DNA of 64,000 nt from Candidatus Obscuribacterium magneticum (GTDB lineage: Bacteria > Elusimicrobiota > Elusimicrobia > F11): the NCBI GenBank assembly GCA_020523905.1, contig JAJAPZ010000006.1, forward strand, positions 1 to 64,000. Reading direction: 5' to 3'. The position numbers and the translations under genes are program-made. Within the stretch, counting starts at the first letter, position 1. Every line of letters starts with the position of its first letter. The notes under the pieces were generated by a model. It made no database searches. It saw nothing but the letters and a program-made list of their open reading frames with translations, and had not been told where the DNA came from. Positions 35,500 through 44,747 of the stretch are shown here, piece after piece.

Positions 35500-35958
35500 A
35501 TGAAAATCCTGGACATTCTTGATCCCAGTTGTGTCACCCTCGATGTGAAGGGTCCCGCGAAAAAAGAAGCCATCCAAGAGCTTTGCGAACTCCTCTTTGC
35601 CAAGGCCAAAATCAAAGACGTTCAAATCGTGAAGAAAGCTCTTTTGGAACGGGAAGCGCTGGGCTCGACGGGCATCGGCCAGGGCATCGCCATTCCCCAT
35701 GGGAAGTCCGACGGGACGGAGACGTTGGTGGCGGCCCTGGGGGTTTCAAAAAAGGGCATCGATTTTGAATCGCTGGATGGCGAGCCGGTCCATTTGATTT
35801 TTCTTCTGGCGGGGCCCCCCGATTCCGCCGGTCCCCACCTCAAAGCGTTGGCCCGCATCTCCCGCCTCCTCAAGGATAAATTTTTCCGCCAGCAGTTGAG
35901 AGACGCCAAATCCGTCGATGAAGTCCTTCACGTCATCAAAAGTGAAGATGAGGAGTAA
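35500..35958 (+). CDS. ptsN: PTS EIIA domain protein of the nitrogen (PtsN/fructose) type
   Basis: 152-residue single-domain EIIA. The phospho-acceptor His is H67 in GIAIPHGKSD, with the fold motif LLEREALGSTGIGQG before it. Accepts phosphate from HPr, and in many bacteria regulates other proteins instead of moving sugar. No EIIB or EIIC is fused or adjacent. It starts the hprK-rapZ-PTS group, 6 bases before hprK, an arrangement suited to regulation. Confidence 0.88.
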   Translation: MKILDILDPSCVTLDVKGPAKKEAIQELCELLFAKAKIKDVQIVKKALLEREALGSTGIGQGIAIPHGKSDGTETLVAALGVSKKGIDFESLDGEPVHLIFLLAGPPDSAGPHLKALARISRLLKDKFFRQQLRDAKSVDEVLHVIKSEDEE

Positions 35959-35964
35959 ACCATT

Positions 35965-36921
35965 ATGCCGGAACTCACGATAAAGGAAGTGTTTGAAGCC
36001 TGCGCGAGGGAGCTGAAACTGGAGTGGGCGGCGGCCCCCAACGGCGGGGGTAAGGTCATCCGGGTCAGTGAAATCAATCGCCCGGGGCTTTCGTTGGCGG
36101 GTTACTTTGAGTACTTTCGTCCGGAGCGAATCCAGATCTTCGGCCTGGGGGAGTGTTCCTATTTGCAGACGTTGGACAGCGCCCGCCGGATGGACATGAT
36201 CGGGCGGGTGTTCGGGACCCCTGAGCTTCCCGGGGCCATTGTCACGCATGGCCGGGAGGTCATGCCGGAGATGATGGAACAGGCCACCCGGAACAACGTG
36301 CCCATTTTCCGCTCCGGTCTCACCACCGCGCACGTGATCCGGGAGCTTTCGGCCTACCTGGAAAAACGCCTGGCCCCCACCGTCCGCATGCACGGGGTGT
36401 TGACCGTCGTTTATGGGTTGGGCGTCTTGATTGTGGGGGAATCCGGCATTGGGAAGTCGGAGTGCGGCCTGGAGCTGGTCAAGCGCGGCCACATTCTCGT
36501 CTGCGATGACGCCGTCGAGATCCGTCGCCTGCCCGGGGACATCCTCATCGGCGCCTCCAGCCCCGTGGTGGAGCACTACATGGAAGTCCGGGGCCTAGGC
36601 ATTATCGACGTGAAGCAGGTCTTCGGCGTGAGTTCCGTCAAGGATTCCGCCCGCATTGAATTGGTGGTGCGGTTGGAGCCGGAAACGGGGATCGATGACT
36701 ATGATCGCGTCGGCCTGGAAGGGCACAACACCGAAATTTTGGGCGTCCAATTGCCGGAAGTCCGGCTCCCTTTGAGACCGGGTCGAAACGTGGCCGTTTT
36801 GCTGGAGGTCGCGGCGCTGAATGAACGATTGAAGCAGGAAGGCGTCTTCTCCGCCCGCGAACTGAATCAGAAGCTGATCGAAAAGATGAAGCAATCGGCG
36901 GCCAAGAAGGCGGCCCCCTGA
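35965..36921 (+). CDS. hprK: HPr kinase/phosphorylase
   Basis: 318 residues. Bifunctional enzyme that phosphorylates and dephosphorylates Ser46 of HPr. The P-loop is GESGIGKS at 158-165, followed by CGLELVKRGHILVCDDAVEI and the C-terminal signature RGLGIIDVKQVFG. The target serine is present in the HPr encoded at 38254 (S46). The N-terminal HPrK domain (1-130) is intact. Together with EIIA-Ntr and RapZ it implies a phosphorelay sensing central metabolism. Confidence 0.95.
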   Translation: MPELTIKEVFEACARELKLEWAAAPNGGGKVIRVSEINRPGLSLAGYFEYFRPERIQIFGLGECSYLQTLDSARRMDMIGRVFGTPELPGAIVTHGREVMPEMMEQATRNNVPIFRSGLTTAHVIRELSAYLEKRLAPTVRMHGVLTVVYGLGVLIVGESGIGKSECGLELVKRGHILVCDDAVEIRRLPGDILIGASSPVVEHYMEVRGLGIIDVKQVFGVSSVKDSARIELVVRLEPETGIDDYDRVGLEGHNTEILGVQLPEVRLPLRPGRNVAVLLEVAALNERLKQEGVFSARELNQKLIEKMKQSAAKKAAP

Positions 36922-36937
36922 TGCCGGCCGAGACCCG

Positions 36938-37795
36938 TTGAAACCGCCCTTCCACTGCATCATCATCACCGGCATGTCCGGTGCCGGCAAGAGCGTGGCT
37001 CTCCACGCCCTTGAAGATCTGGGCCTTCTTTGTGTCGACAACCTGCCGCTGCAACTGCTTCCCAAACTCGTGGATCTCTATTATGAGAGCGGCTCGCCCC
37101 TCAAACAGATTGCCGTCGGAGTGGATGTCCGGATCGGCGTCCTCTTGGACGAAGTGATCCGCTCCCTCCAGGACCTCTCCCGGCGGGGGATCACCTATCA
37201 GGTCCTTTTTTTGGAGGCGAGCGACGGCGTCTTGACCCGGCGTTTTTCGGAAACCCGTCGGCGCCATCCCTTGGGGCGCACGGTGGGAGGAGGCATCCGG
37301 GAAGAGAGGCGACGGACAAAAGTCCTCAGGGAGATCGCCGATCGAATCATCGACACCTCCCATTTGAACCCCAATGACTTGAAGAATATCTTGATCCGGG
37401 CCATCCGGCTTCAGCGGACGCGCAGCATGGCGGTGACGGTCACCTCCTTTGGGTACAAATACGGCGTTCCCATCGACGCCGACATGGTCTTTGATGTCCG
37501 GTTTTTACCCAATCCCAACTACGTGCCCAGCTTGAAGAAGCTCACCGGCTTCCACCGCCGCGTCATCCGGTTTGTCTTATCTCAGCGCCTGACGAAAAAG
37601 TATATGGAGGTCGTCAAGACCATGCTGGATTTGACGGTTCCCCAGTTTCAGCGGGAGGGCAAGAGCTATCTGACCCTCGCCGTCGGCTGCACCGGGGGGC
37701 GGCACCGCAGCGTCGTCGTCGCGGATGTCCTTAAGAATTACCTGTCGAGCCAGAAATTTCCCACCCGCGTGATCCATCGGGACATGAATTTATAA
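36938..37795 (+). CDS. rapZ: RapZ/YvcJ-family nucleotide-binding protein
   Basis: 285 residues from TTG 36938. N-terminal P-loop GMSGAGKS (12-19) and VDNLPLQLLPKL, C-terminal GCTGGRHRSVVVA signature and a basic end. In enteric bacteria RapZ controls GlmZ small RNA and so glucosamine-6-phosphate synthase, and YvcJ is an ATP/GTPase. Here only the family can be claimed. Clustering with ptsN and hprK is conserved in many phyla. Confidence 0.93.
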   Translation: MKPPFHCIIITGMSGAGKSVALHALEDLGLLCVDNLPLQLLPKLVDLYYESGSPLKQIAVGVDVRIGVLLDEVIRSLQDLSRRGITYQVLFLEASDGVLTRRFSETRRRHPLGRTVGGGIREERRRTKVLREIADRIIDTSHLNPNDLKNILIRAIRLQRTRSMAVTVTSFGYKYGVPIDADMVFDVRFLPNPNYVPSLKKLTGFHRRVIRFVLSQRLTKKYMEVVKTMLDLTVPQFQREGKSYLTLAVGCTGGRHRSVVVADVLKNYLSSQKFPTRVIHRDMNL

Positions 37796-37805
37796 AGGAG
37801 TGCGG

Positions 37806-38207
37806 ATGAACGGAATTCTTGTGTTGACACACGGGCCTTTTGGGGAGCATCTCCTCCGGTCGGCCTGCGCCATTATGAACGAACCGGAGAAGGCCGCCGC
37901 CCTGAATATTTCGCGGCGTTTGGATTTTACGATCCTGCGCAACCAGATCGTGGACAAGATCAAGGAGCTTGACGCCGAGGCGGGGGTGCTGGTCCTCATT
38001 GACGCGTACGGGGGAACGGCGTACAACACGGCGCTTCCCTTGATAAAAACCCATCCCATTCATATCGTCACGGGGGTCAATTTGCCGATGGTCCTTTCCG
38101 CTCTGACGAACCGGCATCGGATGCCGCTGGAGGCATTGGCCCGGAAAGTGGCGGAGGACGCCAGAAAGACGATATCGGTCCTGGCCGATTCATTCGTCGG
38201 GAAGTGA
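37806..38207 (+). CDS. PTS EIIA domain of the mannose type
   Basis: 133 residues from ATG 37806 (AGGAG 5 bases upstream). The phospho-acceptor is H9 in VLTHGPFGEHL, and the acid-rich strand GVLVLIDAYGGTAYNTA is typical of EIIA-Man/DhaM-like folds. No EIIB, EIIC, EIID or dihydroxyacetone kinase is nearby, so a regulatory target is more likely than sugar uptake. Confidence 0.85.
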   Translation: MNGILVLTHGPFGEHLLRSACAIMNEPEKAAALNISRRLDFTILRNQIVDKIKELDAEAGVLVLIDAYGGTAYNTALPLIKTHPIHIVTGVNLPMVLSALTNRHRMPLEALARKVAEDARKTISVLADSFVGK

Positions 38208-38253
38208 TCATTGGAACATTCCCAAAGGGTCAAGGCGGCAAGAAGGCAGGACC

Positions 38254-38529
38254 ATGATTGAGAAGGATTACACCATCACCAATCGCCTGGGGATGCATGC
38301 GCGTCCGGCGTCTCTTTTTGTCAAGACCACAGGACGCTTTCAATCCCATGTGAAGGTCATCAAGGACGACCAGGTGATCGACGGCAAAAGCATCATGGGC
38401 CTTTTGATGCTCGCGGCGGGACAGGGGACGCCGCTGAAAATTGTGGTGGAAGGCCCGGACGAAAACGATCTCATCAAAGCGCTCGACGATCTTTTCGCGC
38501 GGCGCTTTGACGATGAAACGGAGGGTTAG
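38254..38529 (+). CDS. ptsH: Phosphocarrier protein HPr
   Basis: 91 residues. H15 in GMHARPAS is the EI phosphorylation site, and S46 in GKSIMGLLMLAAGQG is the HPr kinase site, so both control points are intact. It passes phosphate from EI to the two EIIA proteins encoded just upstream. The stop is 2 bases before the EI start. Confidence 0.95.
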   Translation: MIEKDYTITNRLGMHARPASLFVKTTGRFQSHVKVIKDDQVIDGKSIMGLLMLAAGQGTPLKIVVEGPDENDLIKALDDLFARRFDDETEG

Positions 38530-38531
38530 GA

Positions 38532-40304
38532 ATGCCCGCGAGTAAAGAGGTGCTCCTCCGCGGCGTGCCGGCGGCGGAGGGGATCGTCATCGGCCCGGCG
38601 TTTGTCCTCGAAGATGAGGAGGTCGCCATCCCCCGCTGGGAAGTTCCCCGCGAGCGCGTCCGCAACGAAGTCTCCCGCTTCCGCTACGCTCTCTCCCGGA
38701 CCAAAGAGGATATGGTGAGCACCCACGACAAGGCCATCAAGGTCTTTGGCCGTTCTCACGCCAAGCTCATGGATGCGTACCTCTTGATCATGAACGACCC
38801 CTTCCTGAATCAGGATGTGATCAAGATCATCGAGACGGATCGCGTGAACGCGGAGTACGCCCTCACGCAGGTGATCGACAAGACCATCAAGGTCATGGAA
38901 AATTTTGAGGACGAGTATTTCCGCGACCGCAAGTACGACATCATGGACGTCGGCCACAAGATTCTCCGGCATCTGTTGGGCCATGAAAAAAAGACCCTCC
39001 AAAACATCGTCGAGCCGTCGATTGTGATCGCCCACAATTTAACGCCCACCGACACCCTGAATCTGAGGGAACATGTCGCCTTGGGGTTCGCCACCAACAT
39101 CGGCGGCAAAACCTCCCACGCGGCGCTTCTGGCCCAGTCGATGATGATTCCGGCGGTCGTCGGCATGCGGGATGTGACGAGCCGGGTCCGGACCGGCGAC
39201 ATGATCATCATCGACGGCAAAGAGGGCTTTGTGATCGTCAACCCGGAGCCCGGCACCCTCGCCACCTACAAGCGAGAGCAGACGCAGCGAATCGAGGTGC
39301 TCAAGCAGCTGGAGAAGTTGCGGGATTTGCCCGCCCAAACAACCGATGGCCGGAAAATCGTTTTGGCCGCCAACATCGACAGCCCTGACGATGTGAAGTT
39401 CGCGCTGGCGCAGGGGGCCGAAGGGATCGGCCTTTACCGGACGGAGTTTCTCTTCTTGAACCGGAAAACCGCTCCGACGGAAGAGGAGCATTACGAAAAC
39501 TACAAACGGGCCGTGCGGGCGTCCTTCCCGCATCCGGCCATTATTCGCACCGTCGACATCGGGGGCGACAAATTGACGGCGCTCGGCCTCGAAGGCATTT
39601 CTCCGGAGAACAACCCCTTTTTAGGGCTTCGCGGCATCCGCCTAAGCCTTAAGTACCCTGACTTGTTTAAAGTCCAACTCCGGGCGATTCTCCGGGCCTC
39701 CAGCGAAGGCAAAGTGAAGATCATGTATCCCATGGTGTCGGGGGTGGAGGAGCTCCGGGCCGCCAACGCCCTCCTTCAGGAAGTCAAGGCCGAATTCCGG
39801 GACCGGCGTCAGCCGTTCGATGAAGCCATGGAAGTGGGCATGATGGTGGAGGTGCCCTCGGCGGCGTTGATGGTGGATGTCATGGCGCGGGAGGTCGATT
39901 TCTTTTCTCTGGGGACGAATGACTTAATTCAGTACACGTTGGCGGTGGACCGGATCAATGAAAACGTGGCCAATCTCTATCAACCCCTTCATCTGGCGGT
40001 GCTCCGTTTGGTGGATCTAACCGTCAAGGCGGGGCACCGAATCGGGGGGAAGTGGGTCGGCCTGTGCGGGGGGATGGCGTCCGAGCCGGATCTGGTTCCG
40101 GTCCTCATCGGGCTGGAAGTGGATGAATTGTCGGTGACCCCCAGCGTGGTGCCGAAAGTAAAAGAGGTGATCCGGGCCGTCAGCTTTGAGGAGTGCGTCC
40201 GGTTAAAAGATGAAGTGATGAACGCCTGCGGCCTCGAGGCGGCACAGCGGATCTTGAAGCTTTACGCCAGCCGGCGGGCCGCCACCGTCCTCTCCAGCTC
40301 CTAA
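38532..40304 (+). CDS. ptsI: PTS enzyme I (phosphoenolpyruvate-protein phosphotransferase)
   Basis: 590 residues. Takes phosphate from PEP onto H196 (GGKTSHAALLAQS) and gives it to HPr. N-terminal HPr-binding helical domain, swivelling His domain, then the PEP-binding barrel with RTEFLF, FFSLGTNDLIQYTLAVDR and GLCGGMASEP. Standard sugar-PTS EI without the GAF domain of PtsP. With no permease subunit in the window, the whole relay looks regulatory. Confidence 0.95.
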   Translation: MPASKEVLLRGVPAAEGIVIGPAFVLEDEEVAIPRWEVPRERVRNEVSRFRYALSRTKEDMVSTHDKAIKVFGRSHAKLMDAYLLIMNDPFLNQDVIKIIETDRVNAEYALTQVIDKTIKVMENFEDEYFRDRKYDIMDVGHKILRHLLGHEKKTLQNIVEPSIVIAHNLTPTDTLNLREHVALGFATNIGGKTSHAALLAQSMMIPAVVGMRDVTSRVRTGDMIIIDGKEGFVIVNPEPGTLATYKREQTQRIEVLKQLEKLRDLPAQTTDGRKIVLAANIDSPDDVKFALAQGAEGIGLYRTEFLFLNRKTAPTEEEHYENYKRAVRASFPHPAIIRTVDIGGDKLTALGLEGISPENNPFLGLRGIRLSLKYPDLFKVQLRAILRASSEGKVKIMYPMVSGVEELRAANALLQEVKAEFRDRRQPFDEAMEVGMMVEVPSAALMVDVMAREVDFFSLGTNDLIQYTLAVDRINENVANLYQPLHLAVLRLVDLTVKAGHRIGGKWVGLCGGMASEPDLVPVLIGLEVDELSVTPSVVPKVKEVIRAVSFEECVRLKDEVMNACGLEAAQRILKLYASRRAATVLSSS

Positions 40305-40316
40305 CTTGGCCTCATC

Positions 40317-42098
40317 ATGAGCCTTCCCATCCGCAATTTCTGCATCATCGCTCACATCGATCACGGAAAATCCACCCTGGCCGACCGGCTCTTGGAGATG
40401 ACGGGAACCGTGTCGGCCCGCGAGATGCGCGGCCAGATATTGGACGGCATGGAGCTCGAGCGGGAGCGGGGGATCACGATCAAGGCCAAGGCCGTCCGGA
40501 TGTCTTATGAGGGGCTGACCCTCAATCTCATCGACACGCCGGGCCATGTTGATTTTACCTACGAAGTGTCCCGGGCCCTGAACGCCTGCGAAGGGGCCCT
40601 CTTGGTGGTGGATGCGTCGCAAGGGGTTGAGGCACAAACCCTGGCCAACACGCAACTCGCCCTGGAAGCGGGGCTTAAAGTAATTCCGGTTATTAACAAA
40701 ATTGACCTCCCCCAAGCGGACTCCGACCGCGTTCATGAGGAAATCCTCGAGATTCTGGGGCTGGAGGAGGACCCGCTTCTGGTCAGCGCCAAGACGGGCC
40801 AGGGGGTTGAGGCTGTTTTAAAGGCCATTGTCGAGAAAATTCCGCCGCCTCAAGGATCCGCCGAAGGGGCGGTCGCCGCCCTCCTCTTTGACTCGTTTTA
40901 CGATACCTTTCGGGGCGTCATCATCTTCGTGCGGATGGTGAACGGGCGTCTAAAGGCGGGCGAGAAGGTGCGGTTTCTCTCCACCGGAGACACGTTTGTT
41001 GTTGAAGAGCTGGGATACAAAAAGATGAAACTGGAGCCCGCGGCGGAATTGACGGCGGGGGAAGTGGGCTATCTTATTTTGGGGATTCGGGATCCTAGCC
41101 AAGTGCACACCGGAGACACCGTCACCGCGGTCGACCGCCCGACGACCAAGCACTTAAAAGGCTACCGGGAGCTGAAGCCGTATGTCTTTTGCGGGATGTT
41201 CCCCATCAATTCCAGCGATTATGAACTTCTCAAGGCGGCGTTGGAGAAGTTGCACTTGCAGGATTCCTCCTTTCAATACGAGCCCGAGACTTCGGTCGCC
41301 CTCGGTTTCGGGTATCGCTGCGGCTTTCTCGGGCTCCTGCATATGGACATCGTCAAGCAGCGTTTGGAGAGGGAGTTTGATTTGGATTTGATCATCACGG
41401 CCCCCAACGTCATTTATCACGTGAGGGACATCAAGGGGGTTGTGACCGAAATTGATAACCCCTCCCGGTTTCCGGAAAACAAGCAAGGTCAGACGATCGA
41501 AGAACCCTATGTGAAAGCGATCCTCCTGGCGCCGGCGGAGTACATGGGCGCCTTGATCCAGTTGTGTCAGAACCGCCGGGGCGTTCAGCTGGACATGAAG
41601 TACCTGACGCCCACCCGCATCATGCTTCATTATGAACTTCCCTTGGCGGAAATCGTCGTTAATTTTTATGATCAGCTCAAGTCCCTCTCCAAGGGGTACG
41701 CTTCCTTTGATTACGAGCCGGTGGGTTTTCGGCCGGGGGAGTTGGTGAAGCTGGAAATTCTCGTGGCCGGGGAGCCTCTCGATGCCTTGTCCTATGTCGT
41801 TCACAAGGATCAGGCCTACGGGTGGGGCCGGAAAATCACGGAGAAAATGAGGGATTTGATCCCGCGCCAGATGTTCGAGGTGCCGCTGCAGGCGCAGGTG
41901 GAAGGCCGTGTCATCGCGCGGGAAACCATCCGGGCGATACGCAAAGACGTGTTGGCCAAATGCTACGGCGGGGACGTCTCCCGGAAGCGGAAACTTTTGG
42001 AGAAGCAAAAGGAAGGGAAAAAGAGGATGAAACAGTTTGGATCGGTGGAAATCCCTCAGTCGGCCTTCCTGGCGGTTTTGAAATTGACGGAGGAATAA
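40317..42098 (+). CDS. lepA: Elongation factor 4 (LepA)
   Basis: 593 residues, full-length translational GTPase. G1 [10 protein letters not shown]3 [13 protein letters not shown]4 NKIDLP, then EF-G-like domains and the LepA-specific C-terminal domain ([53 protein letters not shown]). It acts on stalled or mistranslocated ribosomes. Followed after 8 bases by lepB, the classical lepA-lepB pair. Confidence 0.97.
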   Translation: MSLPIRNFCIIAHIDHGKSTLADRLLEMTGTVSAREMRGQILDGMELERERGITIKAKAVRMSYEGLTLNLIDTPGHVDFTYEVSRALNACEGALLVVDASQGVEAQTLANTQLALEAGLKVIPVINKIDLPQADSDRVHEEILEILGLEEDPLLVSAKTGQGVEAVLKAIVEKIPPPQGSAEGAVAALLFDSFYDTFRGVIIFVRMVNGRLKAGEKVRFLSTGDTFVVEELGYKKMKLEPAAELTAGEVGYLILGIRDPSQVHTGDTVTAVDRPTTKHLKGYRELKPYVFCGMFPINSSDYELLKAALEKLHLQDSSFQYEPETSVALGFGYRCGFLGLLHMDIVKQRLEREFDLDLIITAPNVIYHVRDIKGVVTEIDNPSRFPENKQGQTIEEPYVKAILLAPAEYMGALIQLCQNRRGVQLDMKYLTPTRIMLHYELPLAEIVVNFYDQLKSLSKGYASFDYEPVGFRPGELVKLEILVAGEPLDALSYVVHKDQAYGWGRKITEKMRDLIPRQMFEVPLQAQVEGRVIARETIRAIRKDVLAKCYGGDVSRKRKLLEKQKEGKKRMKQFGSVEIPQSAFLAVLKLTEE

Positions 42099-42106
42099 TA
42101 AGAGAA

Positions 42107-43066
42107 ATGGAAGCCCGATTGTTTTTCATATCACTCTGGTGCGGTGTTTACGGTCAGTTGCTGCGCCTTTTGGTTCGCCACAAAAAAGACGAAAAGATTT
42201 GGGTGACGATGATCCTGGATGCCCTCTTTTGGGGGACGGGGTTTGGCCTGTTGGGGATGCTCTTTGCGAGCTACTCGGAAAAGATCGACCGGATGGATTT
42301 CTACTCCCTTCTTTTTGTCGGGTTCGGACTTCTCATCGGCGCGGGCTTGGGGATGTGGAACGGACGGAGCCGGTCAAAACGGGATGAGATGCTGGAGGAC
42401 AATCTGGAATGGGCTGACACCGGCTTCTCCGCGATTCTGCTGGCCTCGGTGGTCATGTTTTTTGTCATCCAGGCCTTTAAAATTCCCTCCGGATCCATGC
42501 GGATGACCTTCATCGAAGGGGATCACCTGTTCGTCAACAAGTTCATTTATGGAATACGGATTCCCTTGACCGACAAAAAGATCCTGCCCCTTCGGAAGAT
42601 CACGCCGGGCGATGTGGTCATCTTCCGTTTTCCTTCCACGGACCGCAAAAGCCCGCACTATGGAAAAGATTTCATCAAGCGGGTCATCGCCCTGGAGGGG
42701 CAGAAGGTTCAGGTGGTGGACAAAGTCATTACCATAGACGGGAAGCGGCTCATGGAACCCTACACGCAGCACGACGATGGGATGATCTTCGGCCGATATG
42801 CCGTTATGAGTCCGGAGGAGTTCCAACGCCGTTGGGAAAACAGGGAGCTTGCCGTCTCCGGCGGCAACGAAATTCGGGATAATTTCGGGCCGGTGGTGGT
42901 CCCCAAGGGCTCTGCGTTTGTGATGGGGGACAACCGGGACCGGTCGTTTGATTCACGGTACTGGGGCCCCCTGCCGAAAAAAGATATCAAGGGAAAAGCA
43001 TGGATTCTGTATTGGCCGCCCAAGCGGATTCGGTGGATCTGGAACACCACCTTACAGACCCCCTAG
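42107..43066 (+). CDS. lepB: Signal peptidase I
   Basis: 319 residues from ATG 42107; the open frame continues upstream inside lepA but that is a shadow. GGAGG lies 15 bases before the ATG. Three or four N-terminal hydrophobic helices are followed by the catalytic Ser S130 in IPSGSM and Lys K191 in DFIKRVIALEGQ, then GDVVIFRFP and the C-terminal MGDNRDRSFDSRYWG box. It cleaves Sec signal peptides such as those of the surface proteins at 4691-34309. The N-terminal extension is longer than in Gram-positive enzymes. Confidence 0.95.
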   Translation: MEARLFFISLWCGVYGQLLRLLVRHKKDEKIWVTMILDALFWGTGFGLLGMLFASYSEKIDRMDFYSLLFVGFGLLIGAGLGMWNGRSRSKRDEMLEDNLEWADTGFSAILLASVVMFFVIQAFKIPSGSMRMTFIEGDHLFVNKFIYGIRIPLTDKKILPLRKITPGDVVIFRFPSTDRKSPHYGKDFIKRVIALEGQKVQVVDKVITIDGKRLMEPYTQHDDGMIFGRYAVMSPEEFQRRWENRELAVSGGNEIRDNFGPVVVPKGSAFVMGDNRDRSFDSRYWGPLPKKDIKGKAWILYWPPKRIRWIWNTTLQTP

Positions 43067-44148
43067 ATCCTCCCCTCGGCGTTTACCTTCATCTTCCTTT
43101 TTGCCGGGCCAAGTGCGGCTACTGCGACTTTGCCAGCGTGGCCGGACGAGACAACCAAATTGATTCCACCCTCGATGCACTCGATTGTGAAATGTCTTCT
43201 TACGAAAGTCTGTCCGTGCAAACCCTCTACATCGGCGGCGGAACGCCATCGGTTTTAATTCCCGATCAGATACGACGGCTTTTTCAAATTCTCTCCAGGC
43301 ACTTCGACTTGACGGCCTTGACGGAAGCCACCGTGGAAGCCAATCCGGAAAGCCTTGAGGCGGACCGGCTCAGGGCTTTTAAAGAGGGGGGAATAAACCG
43401 GCTCAGCGTGGGGTTGCAAAGCTCTCACAACAGGCTCCTTGAGGTCTTAGGACGCCTTCATACGGCTGAGGTTTTCCGGGACCGGTTTCAAATGGCGCGA
43501 GACCTTGGGCTCGACAACATCAACATTGATCTTATCTATGGAATTCCGGGGCAGACACAGGCCGATTGGCGAGCGTCATTGGAGGAGGTCGTTCGCCTCC
43601 AGCCGGAACATATCTCTGCCTATGCGTTGAAAATTGAAGAGGGCACTCCCTTCAAAGATCGCGGGCTGACCCTAGATGAGGATGACCAGGCGGATATGTA
43701 TCTGTGGGCGTCTGAGTTTCTCTCCCGTGAAGGGTATATTCACTACGAGATTTCGAATTTTGCGAAGCCTGGCCGCGAGGGCCGGCACAATCTCCTTTAT
43801 TGGCGAAATCAGAACACCCTGGGATTTGGCGTTTCGGCGGCGAGCCACGTGTCGAACCAACGGTGGAAAAACACGGAGTCCCTGGATGATTATCTTCGAG
43901 CGATTCAAAACAAAAATTCTGTTGTTGTTGAATACGAATCATTAGATAATGAGACCCATGATCGTGAAACGATGATGCTGGCCTTAAGGCTTCGCAAAGG
44001 CGTGTCTCTTTCTGACATAAAGCGCTTAAAGATTCCCAGAGTCGAAACGTTTTTAAAAGAAGGGCTGGCGTTCTCGGAAGAAGATCGATTTTGTCTGACG
44101 GCACGCGGCTGGCTCATGTCCAATCAGCTCTTTCAATACTTCGTCTAA
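43000..44148 (+). CDS. hemW: HemW-family radical SAM protein
   Basis: 382 residues from ATG 43000; TTG 43012 and GTG 43033 are equally possible and would shorten the 67-bp overlap with lepB. The FeS cluster motif is FCRAKCGYCDF (CxxxCxxC), then YIGGGTPS, VEANPES, RLSVGLQS and IDLIYGIPGQT. HemW resembles oxygen-independent coproporphyrinogen oxidase but lacks that activity and delivers heme; the extended-N-terminus HemN markers are absent. Its stop overlaps the methyltransferase start (TAATG). Confidence 0.9.
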   Translation: MDSVLAAQADSVDLEHHLTDPLDPPLGVYLHLPFCRAKCGYCDFASVAGRDNQIDSTLDALDCEMSSYESLSVQTLYIGGGTPSVLIPDQIRRLFQILSRHFDLTALTEATVEANPESLEADRLRAFKEGGINRLSVGLQSSHNRLLEVLGRLHTAEVFRDRFQMARDLGLDNINIDLIYGIPGQTQADWRASLEEVVRLQPEHISAYALKIEEGTPFKDRGLTLDEDDQADMYLWASEFLSREGYIHYEISNFAKPGREGRHNLLYWRNQNTLGFGVSAASHVSNQRWKNTESLDDYLRAIQNKNSVVVEYESLDNETHDRETMMLALRLRKGVSLSDIKRLKIPRVETFLKEGLAFSEEDRFCLTARGWLMSNQLFQYFV

Positions 44149-44747
44149 TGACGGATTCAATCTACAAGCAGCACATCGGGCTTCTCTCGCCGTGGGTGGA
44201 TGGGATGCGGACAAAAAAGGTGGCCGCTCATATCCCGGCGGGGAGCCGCGTTCTGGATGTGGGATGCGGGTCGGGTTTGCTGATCAAGGCCCTGCCAGCG
44301 GGATGTTCTTACGTGGGGGTCGATCGGGACCCGTCCATTATATTGGTCAACCGGGAACGGTTTCCAGCGTGCGAATTTCACTGCTTTGACGCCAGCCGGG
44401 AGGCCTTCCCTTTTCAAAACCAGGGGTTTGATGTAGTGGCCTTGGCCGCTTTGATTGAGCATGTCGATCAAACGGATCAGATGTTTCGGGAGATCGGGCG
44501 GGTCCTTAAAAAGGGGGGGCACGCCGTGCTGACCACACCCTCCCGGGGGGGAGGTTGGGTTCATCATCTGCTTTCCAGCCTCGGATTGTTAAGCTGTCAC
44601 GCGGCCGAGGAACACCGCGGGTATTGGGATGAGGCTCGCTCGAGGGTGGCGGCGGCCGCGACGGGCCTGCGGTTGGCGCGGTTTGAAAAATTTCAATTGG
44701 GTTTAAACCAATTAATTATTTATAAACAAGGGGATCCCCATGAGTGA
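44148..44747 (+). CDS. Class I SAM-dependent methyltransferase
   Basis: 199 residues from ATG 44148. Motif I VLDVGCGSGLL, motif II-like YVGVDRD, DVVALAALIEHV and VLKKGGHAVLTTPS are those of the Methyltransf_11/UbiE-like fold. Substrate not predictable. It is coupled to hemW before it and to the GT2 gene after it (8-bp overlap), so it may methylate a lipid-linked or surface sugar. Confidence 0.85.
   Translation: MTDSIYKQHIGLLSPWVDGMRTKKVAAHIPAGSRVLDVGCGSGLLIKALPAGCSYVGVDRDPSIILVNRERFPACEFHCFDASREAFPFQNQGFDVVALAALIEHVDQTDQMFREIGRVLKKGGHAVLTTPSRGGGWVHHLLSSLGLLSCHAAEEHRGYWDEARSRVAAAATGLRLARFEKFQLGLNQLIIYKQGDPHE

Noticed and set aside
41822-42106. Extended N-terminus for signal peptidase I
   Set aside because: It overlaps lepA for its full length, and the TM pattern starts at ATG 42107.
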